Assembly (NCBI GenBank): GCA_005888735.1
Contig: VBBN01000027.1
Span: forward strand, 163,845 to 217,098
Length of the DNA: 53,254 bases
Source of the DNA: Candidatus Bathyarchaeota archaeon
GTDB lineage: Archaea; Thermoproteota; Bathyarchaeia; 40CM-2-53-6
Reading direction: 5' to 3'
Shown here in pieces: positions 1-8,121 of the stretch. Below the pieces are notes generated by a model. It saw nothing but the letters and a program-made list of their open reading frames with translations. It was not told where the DNA came from and ran no database searches. Within the stretch, counting starts at the first letter, position 1; every line of letters begins with the position of its first letter. The position numbers and the translations under genes are program-made.

Positions 1-1305
1 CATACCAACATCATCATCGACGGATACCGAGACGCGGCAGAGAAAGCCCAGGAAATTCTGGACAAGATAGCGGTGAACATCAAACCTGACGACCAAGCGC
101 AACTAAGGCAGATCGCCTTAACCTCCCTTAACACAAAGGGAATCTTTGGCTCGCAAACCCATTTCGCCGAACTGGCCGTTGATGCGGTGCGACAGGTTAT
201 GGAGAAGCGTGATGGCAAACTCACTGCTGACATCGACCTGGTCAAGGTGATGAAGAAGCACGGACGAAGCCTAGACGAGACCGAGCTCGTAAACGGCGTA
301 GTCATAGACAAAGAAGTGGCTCATGCAGAGATGCCCAAGAAAGTAACGGGCGGGGGAATAGCCCTGTTGAACGCCAAGCTCGAAATAGAGAAGACAGAGA
401 CAGATGCAAAAATCAACATCGACAGGCCGGAGGACATGTACCTCTTCATCGAGGAGGAAGAGAAACTGCTCAGAAAAATGGCCGAGGACGTGGCCAAGAC
501 CGGCGCAAGGGTCCTGTTCACCGAAAAGGGAGTAGATGATCAGGTGCTGTCCCAGCTTGCGCAGAAAGGAATCCTGACGGTGAAGAATGTTAGCAGCGGA
601 GACATGGAGAAGCTTGCGAAGGCAACCGGGGGCTCCGTGGTTGGCATCCTAAAGGACCTAACAAAGGAATCCCTAGGCCAAGCTAAGCTGGTCGAAGAGG
701 TCAGGGTTGGAGATGACAAGCTGGTCTATGTTCGTGAGTGCAGGAACCCTAAGGCTGTGACAATCGTGATTCGTGGTGGGTCAGAACACGTAGTAGACGA
801 GGCGGAGAGGTCGCTACACGACGCCATATGCGTGGTTAGAAACGCGGTTGAAGATGGGAAGATTCTCGCGGGTGGAGGCGCTCCCGAGGCGGAGCTGGCC
901 AAACGATTGAGGGATTACGCCGTCAAGGTGGGAGGCAGAGAACAGCTTGCAGTGGCAGCGTTTGCTGAGGCCCTCGAAGCAATTCCCGTTGCCATAGCGC
1001 AGAACGCGGGCATAAACCCGATCGACATCATGGTTGAGCTCAAATCGAAACATAACAACGTCAGAAACCTTTGGTACGGCGTGAACGTACCAACAGGGAA
1101 AACAGCTGACATGTGGAAGATGAAAGTCGTCGAACCTCTCAGGGTGAAGAAGCAGGTCATCAAGTCAGCCGTTGAGGCGGTAACGATGCTGCTCAGAGTA
1201 GACGATGTAATCTCCTCGAAGGGAACTGGTGGAGGAATGGGCGCAGGTGGGCCTTCAGGAATGCCCCCGGGAATGCCGCCCGGTGGCATGGACGACGGAA
1301 TGTAA
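1..1305 (+). CDS. thsA: Thermosome (group II chaperonin) subunit, 5' truncated
   Basis: Subunit of the ATP-driven archaeal double-ring chaperonin that folds cytosolic proteins. The frame is open from base 1, so the N-terminus (roughly the first 110 residues of a usual ~545) lies outside the window. Seen: an equatorial/intermediate segment starting HTNIIIDGYRDAAEKA, an apical segment with TEKGVDDQVLSQLAQKGIL, the RECRNPKAVTIVIRGGSEHVVDEAERSLHDA segment that returns through the intermediate domain (shown as the pieces RECRNPK and IRGGSEHVVDEAERS), the equatorial ILAGGGAPEAELAKRL and GINPIDIM segments, and the Gly/Met-rich tail (GGMGAGGPSGMPPGM) typical of thermosomes. It ends in TAA. An internal GTG at 73 is not the true start because homology continues upstream of it. 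The paralogue letter (alpha or beta) cannot be decided from the sequence. Confidence 0.96.
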   Translation, partial: HTNIIIDGYRDAAEKAQEILDKIAVNIKPDDQAQLRQIALTSLNTKGIFGSQTHFAELAVDAVRQVMEKRDGKLTADIDLVKVMKKHGRSLDETELVNGVVIDKEVAHAEMPKKVTGGGIALLNAKLEIEKTETDAKINIDRPEDMYLFIEEEEKLLRKMAEDVAKTGARVLFTEKGVDDQVLSQLAQKGILTVKNVSSGDMEKLAKATGGSVVGILKDLTKESLGQAKLVEEVRVGDDKLVYVRECRNPKAVTIVIRGGSEHVVDEAERSLHDAICVVRNAVEDGKILAGGGAPEAELAKRLRDYAVKVGGREQLAVAAFAEALEAIPVAIAQNAGINPIDIMVELKSKHNNVRNLWYGVNVPTGKTADMWKMKVVEPLRVKKQVIKSAVEAVTMLLRVDDVISSKGTGGGMGAGGPSGMPPGMPPGGMDDGM

Positions 1306-1579
1306 CAGGCTCGTTCTACTCTTTATGCTTCTTTGACTCGAACCGTCTCTCTCTGCGCTCGCGTCTGCTCTGGCTGTTGCGCGGCGGCTGTCTACGCTTA
1401 CCTGTATCTTCCTTCACCACTCAGTTCACCAAGCAACCATTAGCGACTACTGCGAAGGATACCAGCGGGAGTAAGGGACATAGGTTTCACGGTCAACCAT
1501 CTTCAGTTGACTTCCTCACAGAGATTGTTGATGCGGAAAGGGTCATACAGGTGACCTTACAGTCGGCTGCAGAGATAGA
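1306..1579. other. Intergenic region, no convincing intact gene
   Basis: No recognisable gene. A 68-codon frame (1377-1583, plus strand) ends in an ATGA overlap with the next damaged frame. Its last ~25 residues (FLTEIVDAERVIQVTLQS) look protein-like, but the first half does not. It may be the remnant of a longer gene. Confidence 0.4.
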
Positions 1580-1987
1580 ATGACCGGTCACCATCCCGTG
1601 GGACACGGAAAGTCTTCGCCCGCCACAGATCGAGGCTGGATCAACTAGTGGACCGACTACTACAACATAAGTAGCGAGCTGAAAAAGGCCAGCCGTGAAA
1701 GCTGGAACGCCTCTAGAGAGGTATGGAAGCGAAAGCTCGTCCAAGCCAAGAGAATACGCTGTCGGAAGTGCATCCAGACTGTCAAGCTATGGCTCACAAC
1801 TCACGGCTACGGACCTAGAAAATACGTTTTGAGGAGAACATGTCTCAATATGGCAGGACGAGAAGAACAACAGCCTAGTACCAGGACGGTTACCTGCGAG
1901 TCATTATTTCCGGCCTTCCAGGCTTCGAAGGGAAGCTCCGAACGCCTTTTACCGGTGGCTACGATGAGTGTTCCAGAGCATCATTGA
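1580..1987 (+). pseudogene. Damaged reading frame with one in-frame TAG, upstream of phasin-like gene
   Basis: Reading from ATG 1580 gives a 135-codon frame interrupted once by TAG at 1646-1648 (GWIN*WTDYYNISSELKKA). The part after the stop is helical and charged, with an ESWNASREVWKRKL segment resembling the SWMVYWEAYVEL...AAREVSWL segment of the following gene. Its terminal TGA overlaps the TTG start of that gene (TTGA), the arrangement of translationally coupled genes, and its ATG overlaps the stop of the frame before it (ATGA). The C-terminal third looks less protein-like. Either a decayed paralogue of the downstream gene or a chance frame; the function is unknown. Confidence 0.35.
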
Positions 1988-2388
1988 CGGCGAGTACAGG
2001 CGGACAAACAAAGAGGGTTGAGGATGCATTTGCCGAGTTCAACGAGTCATGGATGGTTTACTGGGAGGCGTATGTGGAGTTACAGAATCAGCTTTACGAA
2101 AGCGTCAAAGCCGCACGGGAAGTCTCCTGGCTCGCAGCCACGGACACTGCAAAAGTGGCTGAGATCAACCAGGCCCAACGCCAGCTCTTCGCCTCGATAC
2201 CTCGGCGCGTAGATTACGCGCCGCTTGGACAGGTTACACAGAACTTGGACAATGCTCTTCGAAGGCTCAACGAGCTCCAGGCAGCCCTAACGGCCGAGAA
2301 AGCCAGTTGCAAGAGAATTGAGGCAGCTATAGACCTCCTCCTTGACAAGGCAAGCAGGACTAAACAAGAGCTTCAAGCAGTCTCCTAG
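1984..2388 (+). CDS. Helical, phasin-like hypothetical protein (134 aa)
   Basis: Short all-helical protein without signal peptide or membrane segment. Residues 15-50 are aromatic and amphipathic (FNESWMVYWEAYVELQNQLY), and residues 80-130 form a coiled coil (LDNALRRLNELQAAL, then a Lys/Glu-rich helix). The Trp/Tyr-spaced amphipathic helix followed by coiled coil resembles phasins and PHA-synthase-associated proteins, but no PHA gene is visible here, so this is only a resemblance. The start is TTG, overlapping the stop of a damaged upstream frame. The gene is followed by a GC hairpin with a T-tract. Confidence 0.7.
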   Translation: MTASTGGQTKRVEDAFAEFNESWMVYWEAYVELQNQLYESVKAAREVSWLAATDTAKVAEINQAQRQLFASIPRRVDYAPLGQVTQNLDNALRRLNELQAALTAEKASCKRIEAAIDLLLDKASRTKQELQAVS

Positions 2389-2408
2389 AGAACTGGAGGC
2401 AGGGTCTT

Positions 2409-2451
2409 GGACCCGAAGCATAAGTGGAAGGAAGTCTCCGGGTCCTTTTTT
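2409..2451 (+). terminator. Hairpin plus T6 terminator
   Basis: A 7-bp stem GGACCCG/CGGGTCC (2409-2415 and 2439-2445) is followed directly by six T residues (2446-2451), 20 nt after the stop of the phasin-like gene. The loop is long (23 nt). It fits an intrinsic terminator separating this gene from tbp. Confidence 0.55.
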
Positions 2452-2586
2452 CGACTGTATCATCGGAGCTTATGATCGTTGGTCTGCTTGCCTTGTTTAC
2501 GAATCATTCATGAAGGTCCCGATCCCGCGTGGCTCGCGCAGCAGAGCAGAATGCATTAGAAAGTGCCCAACGCCATGAGGTTGCTC

Positions 2587-2593
2587 TATATAA
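2587..2593 (+). promoter_or_regulatory. TATA box of tbp
   Basis: TATATAA in the context CTCTATATAAGCG is the strongest TATA box in this region. It predicts a transcription start near 2616 and a leader of about 45 nt before the TTG start of tbp. Confidence 0.7.
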
Positions 2594-2660
2594 GCGACCA
2601 GTTTGGGGAAACGTGGCGGGCGAGAAGACTTCCCAGTTCAAAATGGAGCTTTGATCTATC

Positions 2661-3272
2661 TTGTCTGACAAGGGTAGAGCCTTCATCAATATCGAGAATG
2701 TTGTCGCCTCGGCGACGCTAAAGCAAGGGATAGACCTCAACGCGATCGTTCGGGTCTTCCCTGGAGTCGAGTACCGCCCGGAGCAGTTCCCAGGCTTGGT
2801 CTACAGACTGAAGAAGCCTAAGACGGCGACCCTGATCTTCAGCTCCGGAAAGATGGTTTGCACCGGTTCAAAATCTGAACGCCAGGCCCGGAAGGCCGTG
2901 CTGAAAGTTGTCGATGAATTGAAGAGGGATGGGATTGTGATCATTGGCCGGCCGGAAATTGTGATTCAGAACATCGTCGCGTCCTGCGGCTTAGGAGGCC
3001 GCATTGACTTGGAGAAGGCGGTGTTTGGTTTGACAAAGACAATGTACGAGCCCGAGCAGTTTCCAGGACTAATCTACCGCATGGATGATCCGAAAGTTGT
3101 CATCCTAGTGTTCGCGAGCGGTAAGCTAGTGTGTACAGGTGCTAAGAAGGAGATTCAGGTGTACATCGCGGTGAAGAAGCTGCAGGAGACTCTTGAGGCG
3201 AAGAACTTGATTTTCTACGAAGGCCCTGAGAAACCTCGCCTGCCACCGCCTCCAACAAAGGAAAGAGACTAG
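2661..3272 (+). CDS. tbp: TATA-box-binding protein (TBP)
   Basis: General transcription factor that binds and bends TATA boxes and recruits TFB and RNA polymerase. Two direct repeats form the saddle: residues ~8-90 (INIENVVASATL ... YRPEQFPGLVYRL ... IFSSGKMVCTGSKSE) and ~98-182 (IVIQNIVASCGLGG ... YEPEQFPGLIYRM ... VFASGKLVCTGAKKE). Both copies keep the PEQFPGL, FxSGKxVCTG and QNIVAS-type signatures. Length 203 aa against the usual 180-200; the extra residues are a Pro/Lys-rich tail (PRLPPPPTKERD). The start is TTG, downstream of a good TATA box. The stop overlaps by 4 bp the end of the convergent reductase gene. Confidence 0.97.
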   Translation: MSDKGRAFINIENVVASATLKQGIDLNAIVRVFPGVEYRPEQFPGLVYRLKKPKTATLIFSSGKMVCTGSKSERQARKAVLKVVDELKRDGIVIIGRPEIVIQNIVASCGLGGRIDLEKAVFGLTKTMYEPEQFPGLIYRMDDPKVVILVFASGKLVCTGAKKEIQVYIAVKKLQETLEAKNLIFYEGPEKPRLPPPPTKERD

Positions 3273-3964
3273 GTCAGCAAGCCATAACGAACAACAATAT
3301 CGGTCCCGTACTTCTTCGCACCTATGTAACGGAGTCTTACGGCATCTCTGATTCGAGCGACTCCCTCTCCATCAGCTAGTGTTTTGGCACGTGCTCCTCC
3401 AAGAATTTTCGGGCTAATCGCGACAGTGACCTCGTCAACATAGCCTCGACTGACCATGCTCCAGTTTAGGGTCCCACCTCCTTCCAGGAGAATTTTCTTG
3501 ATTCCCATTCTTTGAAGCCGTCCCAGCAAGATGGGGAGGGAAACCTTCGAGCCATTTCCGCAAACTAGGACGTTTGCGCCAGCCCGTTCTAATGCGCTGA
3601 CTCTTTTCAAAGGAGCTCTTGAGGTGACGGCTATTATGGTGGGAACCTGCCTAGCCGAGATGACTACGTTGGCCGTCGGAGGTGTTCGGGCCCTGCTGTC
3701 GACGATGACTCTCGTGGGATTGGGACCACGAACGAACTTCACGGTCAGCTTCGGATCGTCTACGAGTACTGTTCCTATTCCAACCATTATGCCGTCCACC
3801 GAGGCTCGGATGGCGTGGACCCGCTTCAGGTCCGCTGGCGAGGAGAGTCTGGATTCTCCTCCGACGGTGGCGATTTTTCCGTCGACGCTCATAGCCGAGT
3901 TCAGCAAGACATAGGGGCGCTTGTCGTGCTTCCTTGGATTAGACCGCAACGTCTCCCAGACCAT
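3269..3964 (-). CDS. arfC: 2,5-diamino-6-ribosylamino-pyrimidinone 5'-phosphate reductase (RibD C-terminal type)
   Basis: NADPH-dependent reductase of archaeal riboflavin and F420 precursor synthesis, acting on the ribosylamino side chain after GTP ring opening. 231 aa, the usual length for a stand-alone RibD_C/DHFR-fold protein with no deaminase domain. Seen: PYVLLNSAMSVDGKIAT near residue 17 (substrate/NADPH strand), the SSPADLKRVHAIRASVDGIMVG helix region, GIGTVLVDDPKLTV near 63, NPTRVIVDSRART near 80, and a nucleotide-binding ILLEGGGTLNWSM near 165. Convergent with tbp, with which it shares 4 bp at the 3' ends. Other riboflavin genes are not in the window. Confidence 0.9.
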   Translation of the reverse strand: MVWETLRSNPRKHDKRPYVLLNSAMSVDGKIATVGGESRLSSPADLKRVHAIRASVDGIMVGIGTVLVDDPKLTVKFVRGPNPTRVIVDSRARTPPTANVVISARQVPTIIAVTSRAPLKRVSALERAGANVLVCGNGSKVSLPILLGRLQRMGIKKILLEGGGTLNWSMVSRGYVDEVTVAISPKILGGARAKTLADGEGVARIRDAVRLRYIGAKKYGTDIVVRYGLLT

Positions 3965-4009
3965 GCGCTCCTTACTTAGGTAAGTAAAGCTGGCCAGAGG
4001 CAGGAATTC

Positions 4010-5590
4010 TTACGAGGTATCCGATGGTTTCTCGAATGGTGAACTGCTCTGTTCTTGGGGGAGCGTTGTGTTCGGGTGTCCGCAGTTGGGGCAGAACAGC
4101 ATTGTTGGGTTTGTTTGGCCTCCGCACGTAATACAGAATTGCGGAAGGAGGACCCCCGACTGGGGTCTGGGCCTAGTTTCCTCCCTGACCACCATGACAA
4201 CTGCAAGTGTTACCAGCACGATGAAGCCGAGTGCCACCGGTATCAATACTCCCCGCAGTCTTGTTACCAAGCCGCTCGTCGTATTCTGCGATTTTGGTTG
4301 TCCTGTAGATGGTGGCGTCGTGGGCCCTGTTGGCGGTGGATTAGACCCTGGGGGTGGCGGAGCTGTGGACCCATTAACCTGTAGGGTCGCACCCGTGGTC
4401 AGGTCAGCTAGGGTAACCGAGCGATCTATACGTGTGTCAAGGAACTGCCACGAGACTCGGATTGTGACCGTGAGATTTCCCCTGTAAAGGCTTGCCGGAA
4501 GGATGATTGCAACCGTGAAGTTTGCGCTTTGGGTGTTGATAGTGAAGGGGAGGGTGGCCGATGTGTTGAAGTTGCCGAGAGAGGTTGACGCTTTCAGCCC
4601 GGTGATCTTGGCGTTGAGCAAACTTGGATTCTTAATCCTCAATGTGAATGGTGCTCGTTCGCCAGCATTGGCAGCTGGCAGGTTCGTTGACTCGATCGAT
4701 AGGGGCTGTATTGGTGAGAGACCGGTCACTAGCTCCTTCGGGCTGGACACCTCGGCTGTTCCGTTGGTGGAGAAATATTGGAACAAGGTTGGGTTGTCGA
4801 AGAGAACGGGGGACGTTGTTCCGTCTTGGAAGACGGTTTGACCGGTGGCCGTGTTGAACTCGTCCATCCACATCCAGGCAGAGGACATGTTGATATCGCT
4901 ACTCGCGTAGGTGACGGGCTGGCCGGTTCCATAATACGGCTGGGAGTGATACTGTTCGGTCATTAGTCCTGTGAAGAAGCCGTTCTGGGAGTTGCTGCTG
5001 CTTAGACCGATGAAGTACGAAGCGTAAGAAGCGCTGTACATTTGAGACGCTGAGGAACCAGTGTTAAAGTCGTGTGCCTGCATTAGCACGTTGCCCGTTG
5101 AGAAGTTCAAGCTGAGAAGCACCGTATCTCCAGCGTTGACGCTAATGGCTTGTATTCCGCCTCCACCAGCGAGCGGGAATACAGACGTGCCGTATGGATT
5201 GAAAACTTCGTAGTTCATGCTGAACCCCGCGTTGTAGCCCCCTGTTGAATGAGGCCAATTCCAGGAGATTCCTATCTGGTACCAGTAGCCCGCGTTGGTG
5301 AGCCCGTTGAGAAGGTAGGCGGGGCCGACCCCATCTGATCCGGTCTGGGCCACAGCTGTTACGTTGAAAGATAGGCTAGTAAAGTCTTGGGTGAATGTTT
5401 CTCCGACCTGTTCATCGTAGGGATAGACTTGGTATCCACGCGCCAGCGGGGACGGTTGGGAGCCAAAGCCCAGGGGATTATGAGCTTGAGCTAGGCTGAA
5501 AGGCATTGAATGCGAGTACATCTGAAAAGCGGCTAGGGAACATGACCCAAAGACGAGCAGGATGATGACGAAGACTCTCGAATAATTCAA
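4010..5590 (-). CDS. Secreted, membrane-anchored beta-rich protein with cytoplasmic zinc ribbon
   Basis: 526 aa, family not identified. The N-terminal signal segment (VFVIILLVFGSCSLAAFQMY) is followed by a large extracellular beta-rich region (about residues 50-290) rich in Gly, Tyr, Ser and Asn. An Ig-like segment (about 295-400), a Pro/Thr linker (GSTAPPPPGSNPPPTGP) and one transmembrane helix near 445-467 (VLIPVALGFIVLVTLAVVMV) come next. The cytoplasmic tail holds a CITC...CPNC zinc ribbon. Start TTG, overlapping the stop of the PAP2-like gene (TTGA), so the two are probably co-transcribed and translationally coupled. The topology suggests a surface domain linked to an intracellular zinc ribbon. 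Confidence 0.88.
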   Translation of the reverse strand: MNYSRVFVIILLVFGSCSLAAFQMYSHSMPFSLAQAHNPLGFGSQPSPLARGYQVYPYDEQVGETFTQDFTSLSFNVTAVAQTGSDGVGPAYLLNGLTNAGYWYQIGISWNWPHSTGGYNAGFSMNYEVFNPYGTSVFPLAGGGGIQAISVNAGDTVLLSLNFSTGNVLMQAHDFNTGSSASQMYSASYASYFIGLSSSNSQNGFFTGLMTEQYHSQPYYGTGQPVTYASSDINMSSAWMWMDEFNTATGQTVFQDGTTSPVLFDNPTLFQYFSTNGTAEVSSPKELVTGLSPIQPLSIESTNLPAANAGERAPFTLRIKNPSLLNAKITGLKASTSLGNFNTSATLPFTINTQSANFTVAIILPASLYRGNLTVTIRVSWQFLDTRIDRSVTLADLTTGATLQVNGSTAPPPPGSNPPPTGPTTPPSTGQPKSQNTTSGLVTRLRGVLIPVALGFIVLVTLAVVMVVREETRPRPQSGVLLPQFCITCGGQTNPTMLFCPNCGHPNTTLPQEQSSSPFEKPSDTS

Positions 5591-6505
5591 AGAAGAGGCG
5601 CTTCCCGTTTGCGTGCTCCGGTCTCATGGCTAGGTTCTAGAGACCTTCCCGCGAAGTAACATGAGACCAAGGAGAGAGCGGCTCCGCCGGGTAGGTCAAC
5701 AAGGTAGTGTTGTCCCAAATATATTGCTGACACCGCTACCGCAAGCACCAGCGGCACGGCAACAATCGCAAGCAGAGGTCTAAGCTTGATAACGAAGTAG
5801 GCGAAAGTTGTAGCATAGGCTGAGTGAAGGCTTGGAAACGCGGCGAACTTGTCCGATTCCATCAACTGGGTGACCCACCCTCCATACGCAGAGAGACCGC
5901 CCGACCCGTTCAGAACCAAGTTCCGGGCAGTCCCCTGATACCATGGAGGCATGGTCGGAAGCAGGAGGAACATGGTGAGAGCTGCGAATGATGTGATCAG
6001 CATCGCGCTGACGTACGACCGATAGACGGGCTTGTTGGCCAGCCAGAAGAGGACTGAGGCAGCTAAGACTAGGGGGAAGTGCAGGCCGTAGAAGACGAGG
6101 GCTAGCGTTGTGGCTGAGACTGATTGAAGGTGTGATTGGACCCAGCCGGTCAGGTTGAACCCCCAGAGAGCTCCGTCGACAGAATAGATGGAGAAGATGT
6201 TATGTGAAGATGTGATCGAGCCGACAAGGCCTTTGAAGCGCTTCATAGGACAAGAGGAGAGTGATGAATGCGAACGACTCTTTGAAGAATCCTTTCCAAC
6301 GCTCGAACAGGACGAAGACCGGAGCCGCCAGTAGGTAGAGGACCCCGAGTGAGAGCTGGAACAATTCTCCGTAGATGAAGTAGAATGTTGCCAGCGCTGT
6401 CAGATAGATGGAGAAAAGGATGTAGCTCAGATTCTCTCTGTTGAAACTATGAGTTTCAGGCAGGCTCTTGCGGAGAATCTCATGGCGTTTGTTTCCTGCC
6501 TTCAA
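5587..6505 (-). pseudogene. PAP2 / inositolphosphotransferase-like membrane enzyme, interrupted by a frameshift
   Basis: Integral membrane enzyme of the PAP2 superfamily, Aur1/IPC-synthase-like branch, which transfers or hydrolyses phospholipid headgroup phosphates. Two overlapping frames make one protein. The upstream part (6505 to ~6236) has two or three membrane helices and ends LLLSYEAL. The downstream part (from ~6246) begins KGLVGSITSSHN and carries FPSLHSAYA (C2 motif) and GQHYLVDLPGG (C3 motif with His and Asp). Family members run straight through this point, so one surplus base near 6233-6238 (GCGCTTCAAAGG on the minus strand) is likely. Joined length is ~305 aa, normal for the family. 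It could be a sequencing indel, a recent mutation or a recoding site; the ATG at 6246 could also restart translation. Confidence 0.75.
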
Positions 6506-6566
6506 TTGGGTCCTTCTTGTCGAGGGTCGCGCTGGCGGTCCTATTCTGCAACAGCAGAAACTATCT

Positions 6567-6596
6567 GCGTTCTCCTAGGAATTTCTTTAAGAACGC
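6567..6596 (-). promoter_or_regulatory. TATA-proximal shared element, copy 1 (PAP2 operon promoter)
   Basis: Minus strand reads TTCTTAAAGAA followed by ATTCCTAGGAGAA (6570-6582). TTAA lies 4 nt before the 13-mer, as in the other two copies. It is flanked by an inverted repeat GCGTTCT/AGAACGC (6567-6573, 6590-6596). The TATA-like TTAAAG predicts a start near 6563, upstream of the PAP2-like gene. Confidence 0.6.
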
Positions 6597-6671
6597 AACG
6601 ACCAGTCCACCCCCGCGTTTTTTGAAGGGTTTGAAAAAGGAGGGAGTTTGCAGAATAGTCTCCGTACTTTG

Positions 6672-7193
6672 CTAGGCTGTGTATGGCAGTACTATGACGG
6701 CGACGTGTCTCATTGTGATGAGGGAGCCTGAGCCTGTCAGGTTGAGTGTTACTGTTGTCGAGGAGCTCCATCCGGTCGCGAGCGTCATGCTACCAGCTAG
6801 GCCTGGAGCAACGGCGCCTATTGTTACTGCTGGAGCGCTTCCTGCTCCCGTGTATGATAGGTTGACGGTGACCTGGTTGGCGCTTGCAATATTGAACCCT
6901 GTCACTGTTACATTGGCGACTCTGCTGGAGGCGGTGAAGCTAGTTCCTGAGCCGTATCTTGTGCAATTGCCGTTTCCCGGATGTCCTCCCCAGGGCCTGG
7001 GCCCGTAGCCCGAGTAGCCGTACGAGGGGTCCGTTGTCGACTGAGACGTTGTTTGAGCGTTGGCTGCGAGGGCGAGGCCGAGTTCGTAGGCGACAGCGCT
7101 GGCGGCGAGCCCGATGATAAGCAGTATTAGTAGTGTCGATTTGGTTGCGAGGTGTCGTTTCGAAGTTGGCTGTTCGATTTCTTGCTGGGACAT
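6672..7193 (-). CDS. Secreted/anchored small beta protein (173 aa)
   Basis: No recognised family. A short cytoplasmic N-terminus is followed by one hydrophobic segment at about residues 22-45 (LLILLIIGLAASAVAYELGLAL) acting as signal or anchor. A Gly/Tyr/Pro-rich linker (YGYSGYGPRPWGGHPG) and a ~90-residue beta-sandwich-like domain rich in Val, Thr, Ser and Gly (VANVTVTGFNIASANQVTVN) complete it. ATG 7193 is chosen because a TATA-like box and shared element lie 45-70 nt upstream; the frame stays open further up, but that part overlaps the promoter. Confidence 0.8.
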   Translation of the reverse strand: MSQQEIEQPTSKRHLATKSTLLILLIIGLAASAVAYELGLALAANAQTTSQSTTDPSYGYSGYGPRPWGGHPGNGNCTRYGSGTSFTASSRVANVTVTGFNIASANQVTVNLSYTGAGSAPAVTIGAVAPGLAGSMTLATGWSSSTTVTLNLTGSGSLITMRHVAVIVLPYTA

Positions 7194-7236
7194 TGTTGTT
7201 TCCAGCCGATAGGACGAGGGGGGAGTTCCTATCATC

Positions 7237-7262
7237 ATTCTCCTAGGAATTTCCTTAAAAGG
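7237..7262 (-). promoter_or_regulatory. TATA-proximal shared element, copy 2, in divergent promoter
   Basis: Minus strand reads CCTTTTAAGGAA then ATTCCTAGGAGAA (7238-7250), same spacing as copy 1. The palindromic CCTTAAAAGG / CCTTTTAAGG core can act as TATA box in both directions, serving the secreted protein gene on the minus strand (predicted start near 7231) and the membrane protein gene on the plus strand (predicted start near 7283). Confidence 0.6.
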
Positions 7263-7315
7263 CGTCAAACCTCGTTCTCCATAACGGGAAAGATTTTTCC
7301 TGGTGACCTTGACAG

Positions 7316-7687
7316 GTGACATCCAATGAGGGCCTCGACGACCCACTTCTGAAGGAACTGCTTACCGCATTCAGGGAAGACTCACAACACCTCGCGATGG
7401 ACATTCTCAGTGGACTCTGGCTGCAGTTCGCGGTTTCCGTGGTTGCTCTGATTCTAGCGGTGTCTGAAACGGTGAGGCTCTTCGTCTTCTATGTTTTCCC
7501 CTTTCAGGGGGACAGATTTGGCCCTCTACGCCAGTTTGGGGTTTCACCGGGAGCGTTTACTTTGACTTCAGAGATTATCATGACAGTGGTGCTATTCTTG
7601 CTCTCGACTCTTTCCCTGCGCTACTCTTTAGTGTTAAGGAGAAGGTATACGCGACTAGCAGCATTGGCAGAGAAACTCGGCCGATAG
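7316..7687 (+). CDS. Small two-helix membrane protein (123 aa)
   Basis: Unrecognised. An acidic, helical N-terminus (LLKELLTAFREDSQHL) is followed by two transmembrane segments, about residues 30-58 (ILSGLWLQFAVSVVALILAV, VRLFVFYVFPF) and 82-105 (LTSEIIMTVVLFLLSTLSL). The tail is basic (RYSLVLRRRYTRLAALAEKLGR). Start GTG. The following gene begins 4 nt after the stop codon, so both are probably one transcript driven from the divergent promoter at ~7257. Confidence 0.75.
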   Translation: MTSNEGLDDPLLKELLTAFREDSQHLAMDILSGLWLQFAVSVVALILAVSETVRLFVFYVFPFQGDRFGPLRQFGVSPGAFTLTSEIIMTVVLFLLSTLSLRYSLVLRRRYTRLAALAEKLGR

Positions 7688-7690
7688 AGC

Positions 7691-8002
7691 TTGCCGCTCT
7701 CCCCAGAGTCCAAACGAGAGGCAGAGAAGAGACTAACAGTTCTGAAAATGATTGAACTATACGCGGACAGGTGCGCTAAGAGCACTCTCCTGAACGGACC
7801 GTTTGGGGGAGACGACAAAGCCTTCGAGAGACTACTAGGGCCCAGCGGAATATTGACGAGAACTAAGCTGATTACCGCTTCCCAGGAAGAGCGTGCTACG
7901 TTCTATTCGAGAACGGAGGCCGGAAAGGTGTACCAGAGAGTCTTGGACATGCAACTGAACTTCCTCGACCCTTACACGGGAGGAGAAGTCTGGGGCAAGT
8001 AA
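7691..8002 (+). CDS. Small soluble hypothetical protein (103 aa), partner of preceding membrane protein
   Basis: Unrecognised soluble protein. A charged helix (ESKREAEKRLTVLKMIELYADRC) precedes a middle part (AFERLLGPSGILTRTKLITASQEERATFYSRT) whose helix-turn-helix-hairpin pattern could be a winged helix, but this is weak. It ends LNFLDPYTGGEVWGK. Start TTG, 4 nt after the stop of the membrane protein gene, which suggests a membrane/cytosol pair. Confidence 0.7.
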   Translation: MPLSPESKREAEKRLTVLKMIELYADRCAKSTLLNGPFGGDDKAFERLLGPSGILTRTKLITASQEERATFYSRTEAGKVYQRVLDMQLNFLDPYTGGEVWGK

Positions 8003-8036
8003 CCGAGGCTCGGTTTTCTCGAAATGGAAATTGGCC

Positions 8037-8060
8037 CATTTAATAGAATTCCTAGGAGAA
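8037..8060 (+). promoter_or_regulatory. TATA-proximal shared element, copy 3
   Basis: Plus strand reads CATTTAATAGA followed by ATTCCTAGGAGAA (8048-8060), with TTAA again 4 nt before the 13-mer. Predicted start near 8068, 54 nt upstream of the ATG of the damaged zinc-ribbon gene. Confidence 0.6.
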
Positions 8061-8121
8061 TGGAATAGTTCTCCTCCTGAATCCTCTGCAGATGGGAAAA
8101 GAGTGGAGGTGAAGAAACAGT

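Noticed and set aside
915-1289. 124-codon minus-strand frame
   Set aside because: Antisense shadow of the thermosome C-terminal part; its Pro-rich start mirrors the Gly/Met tail.
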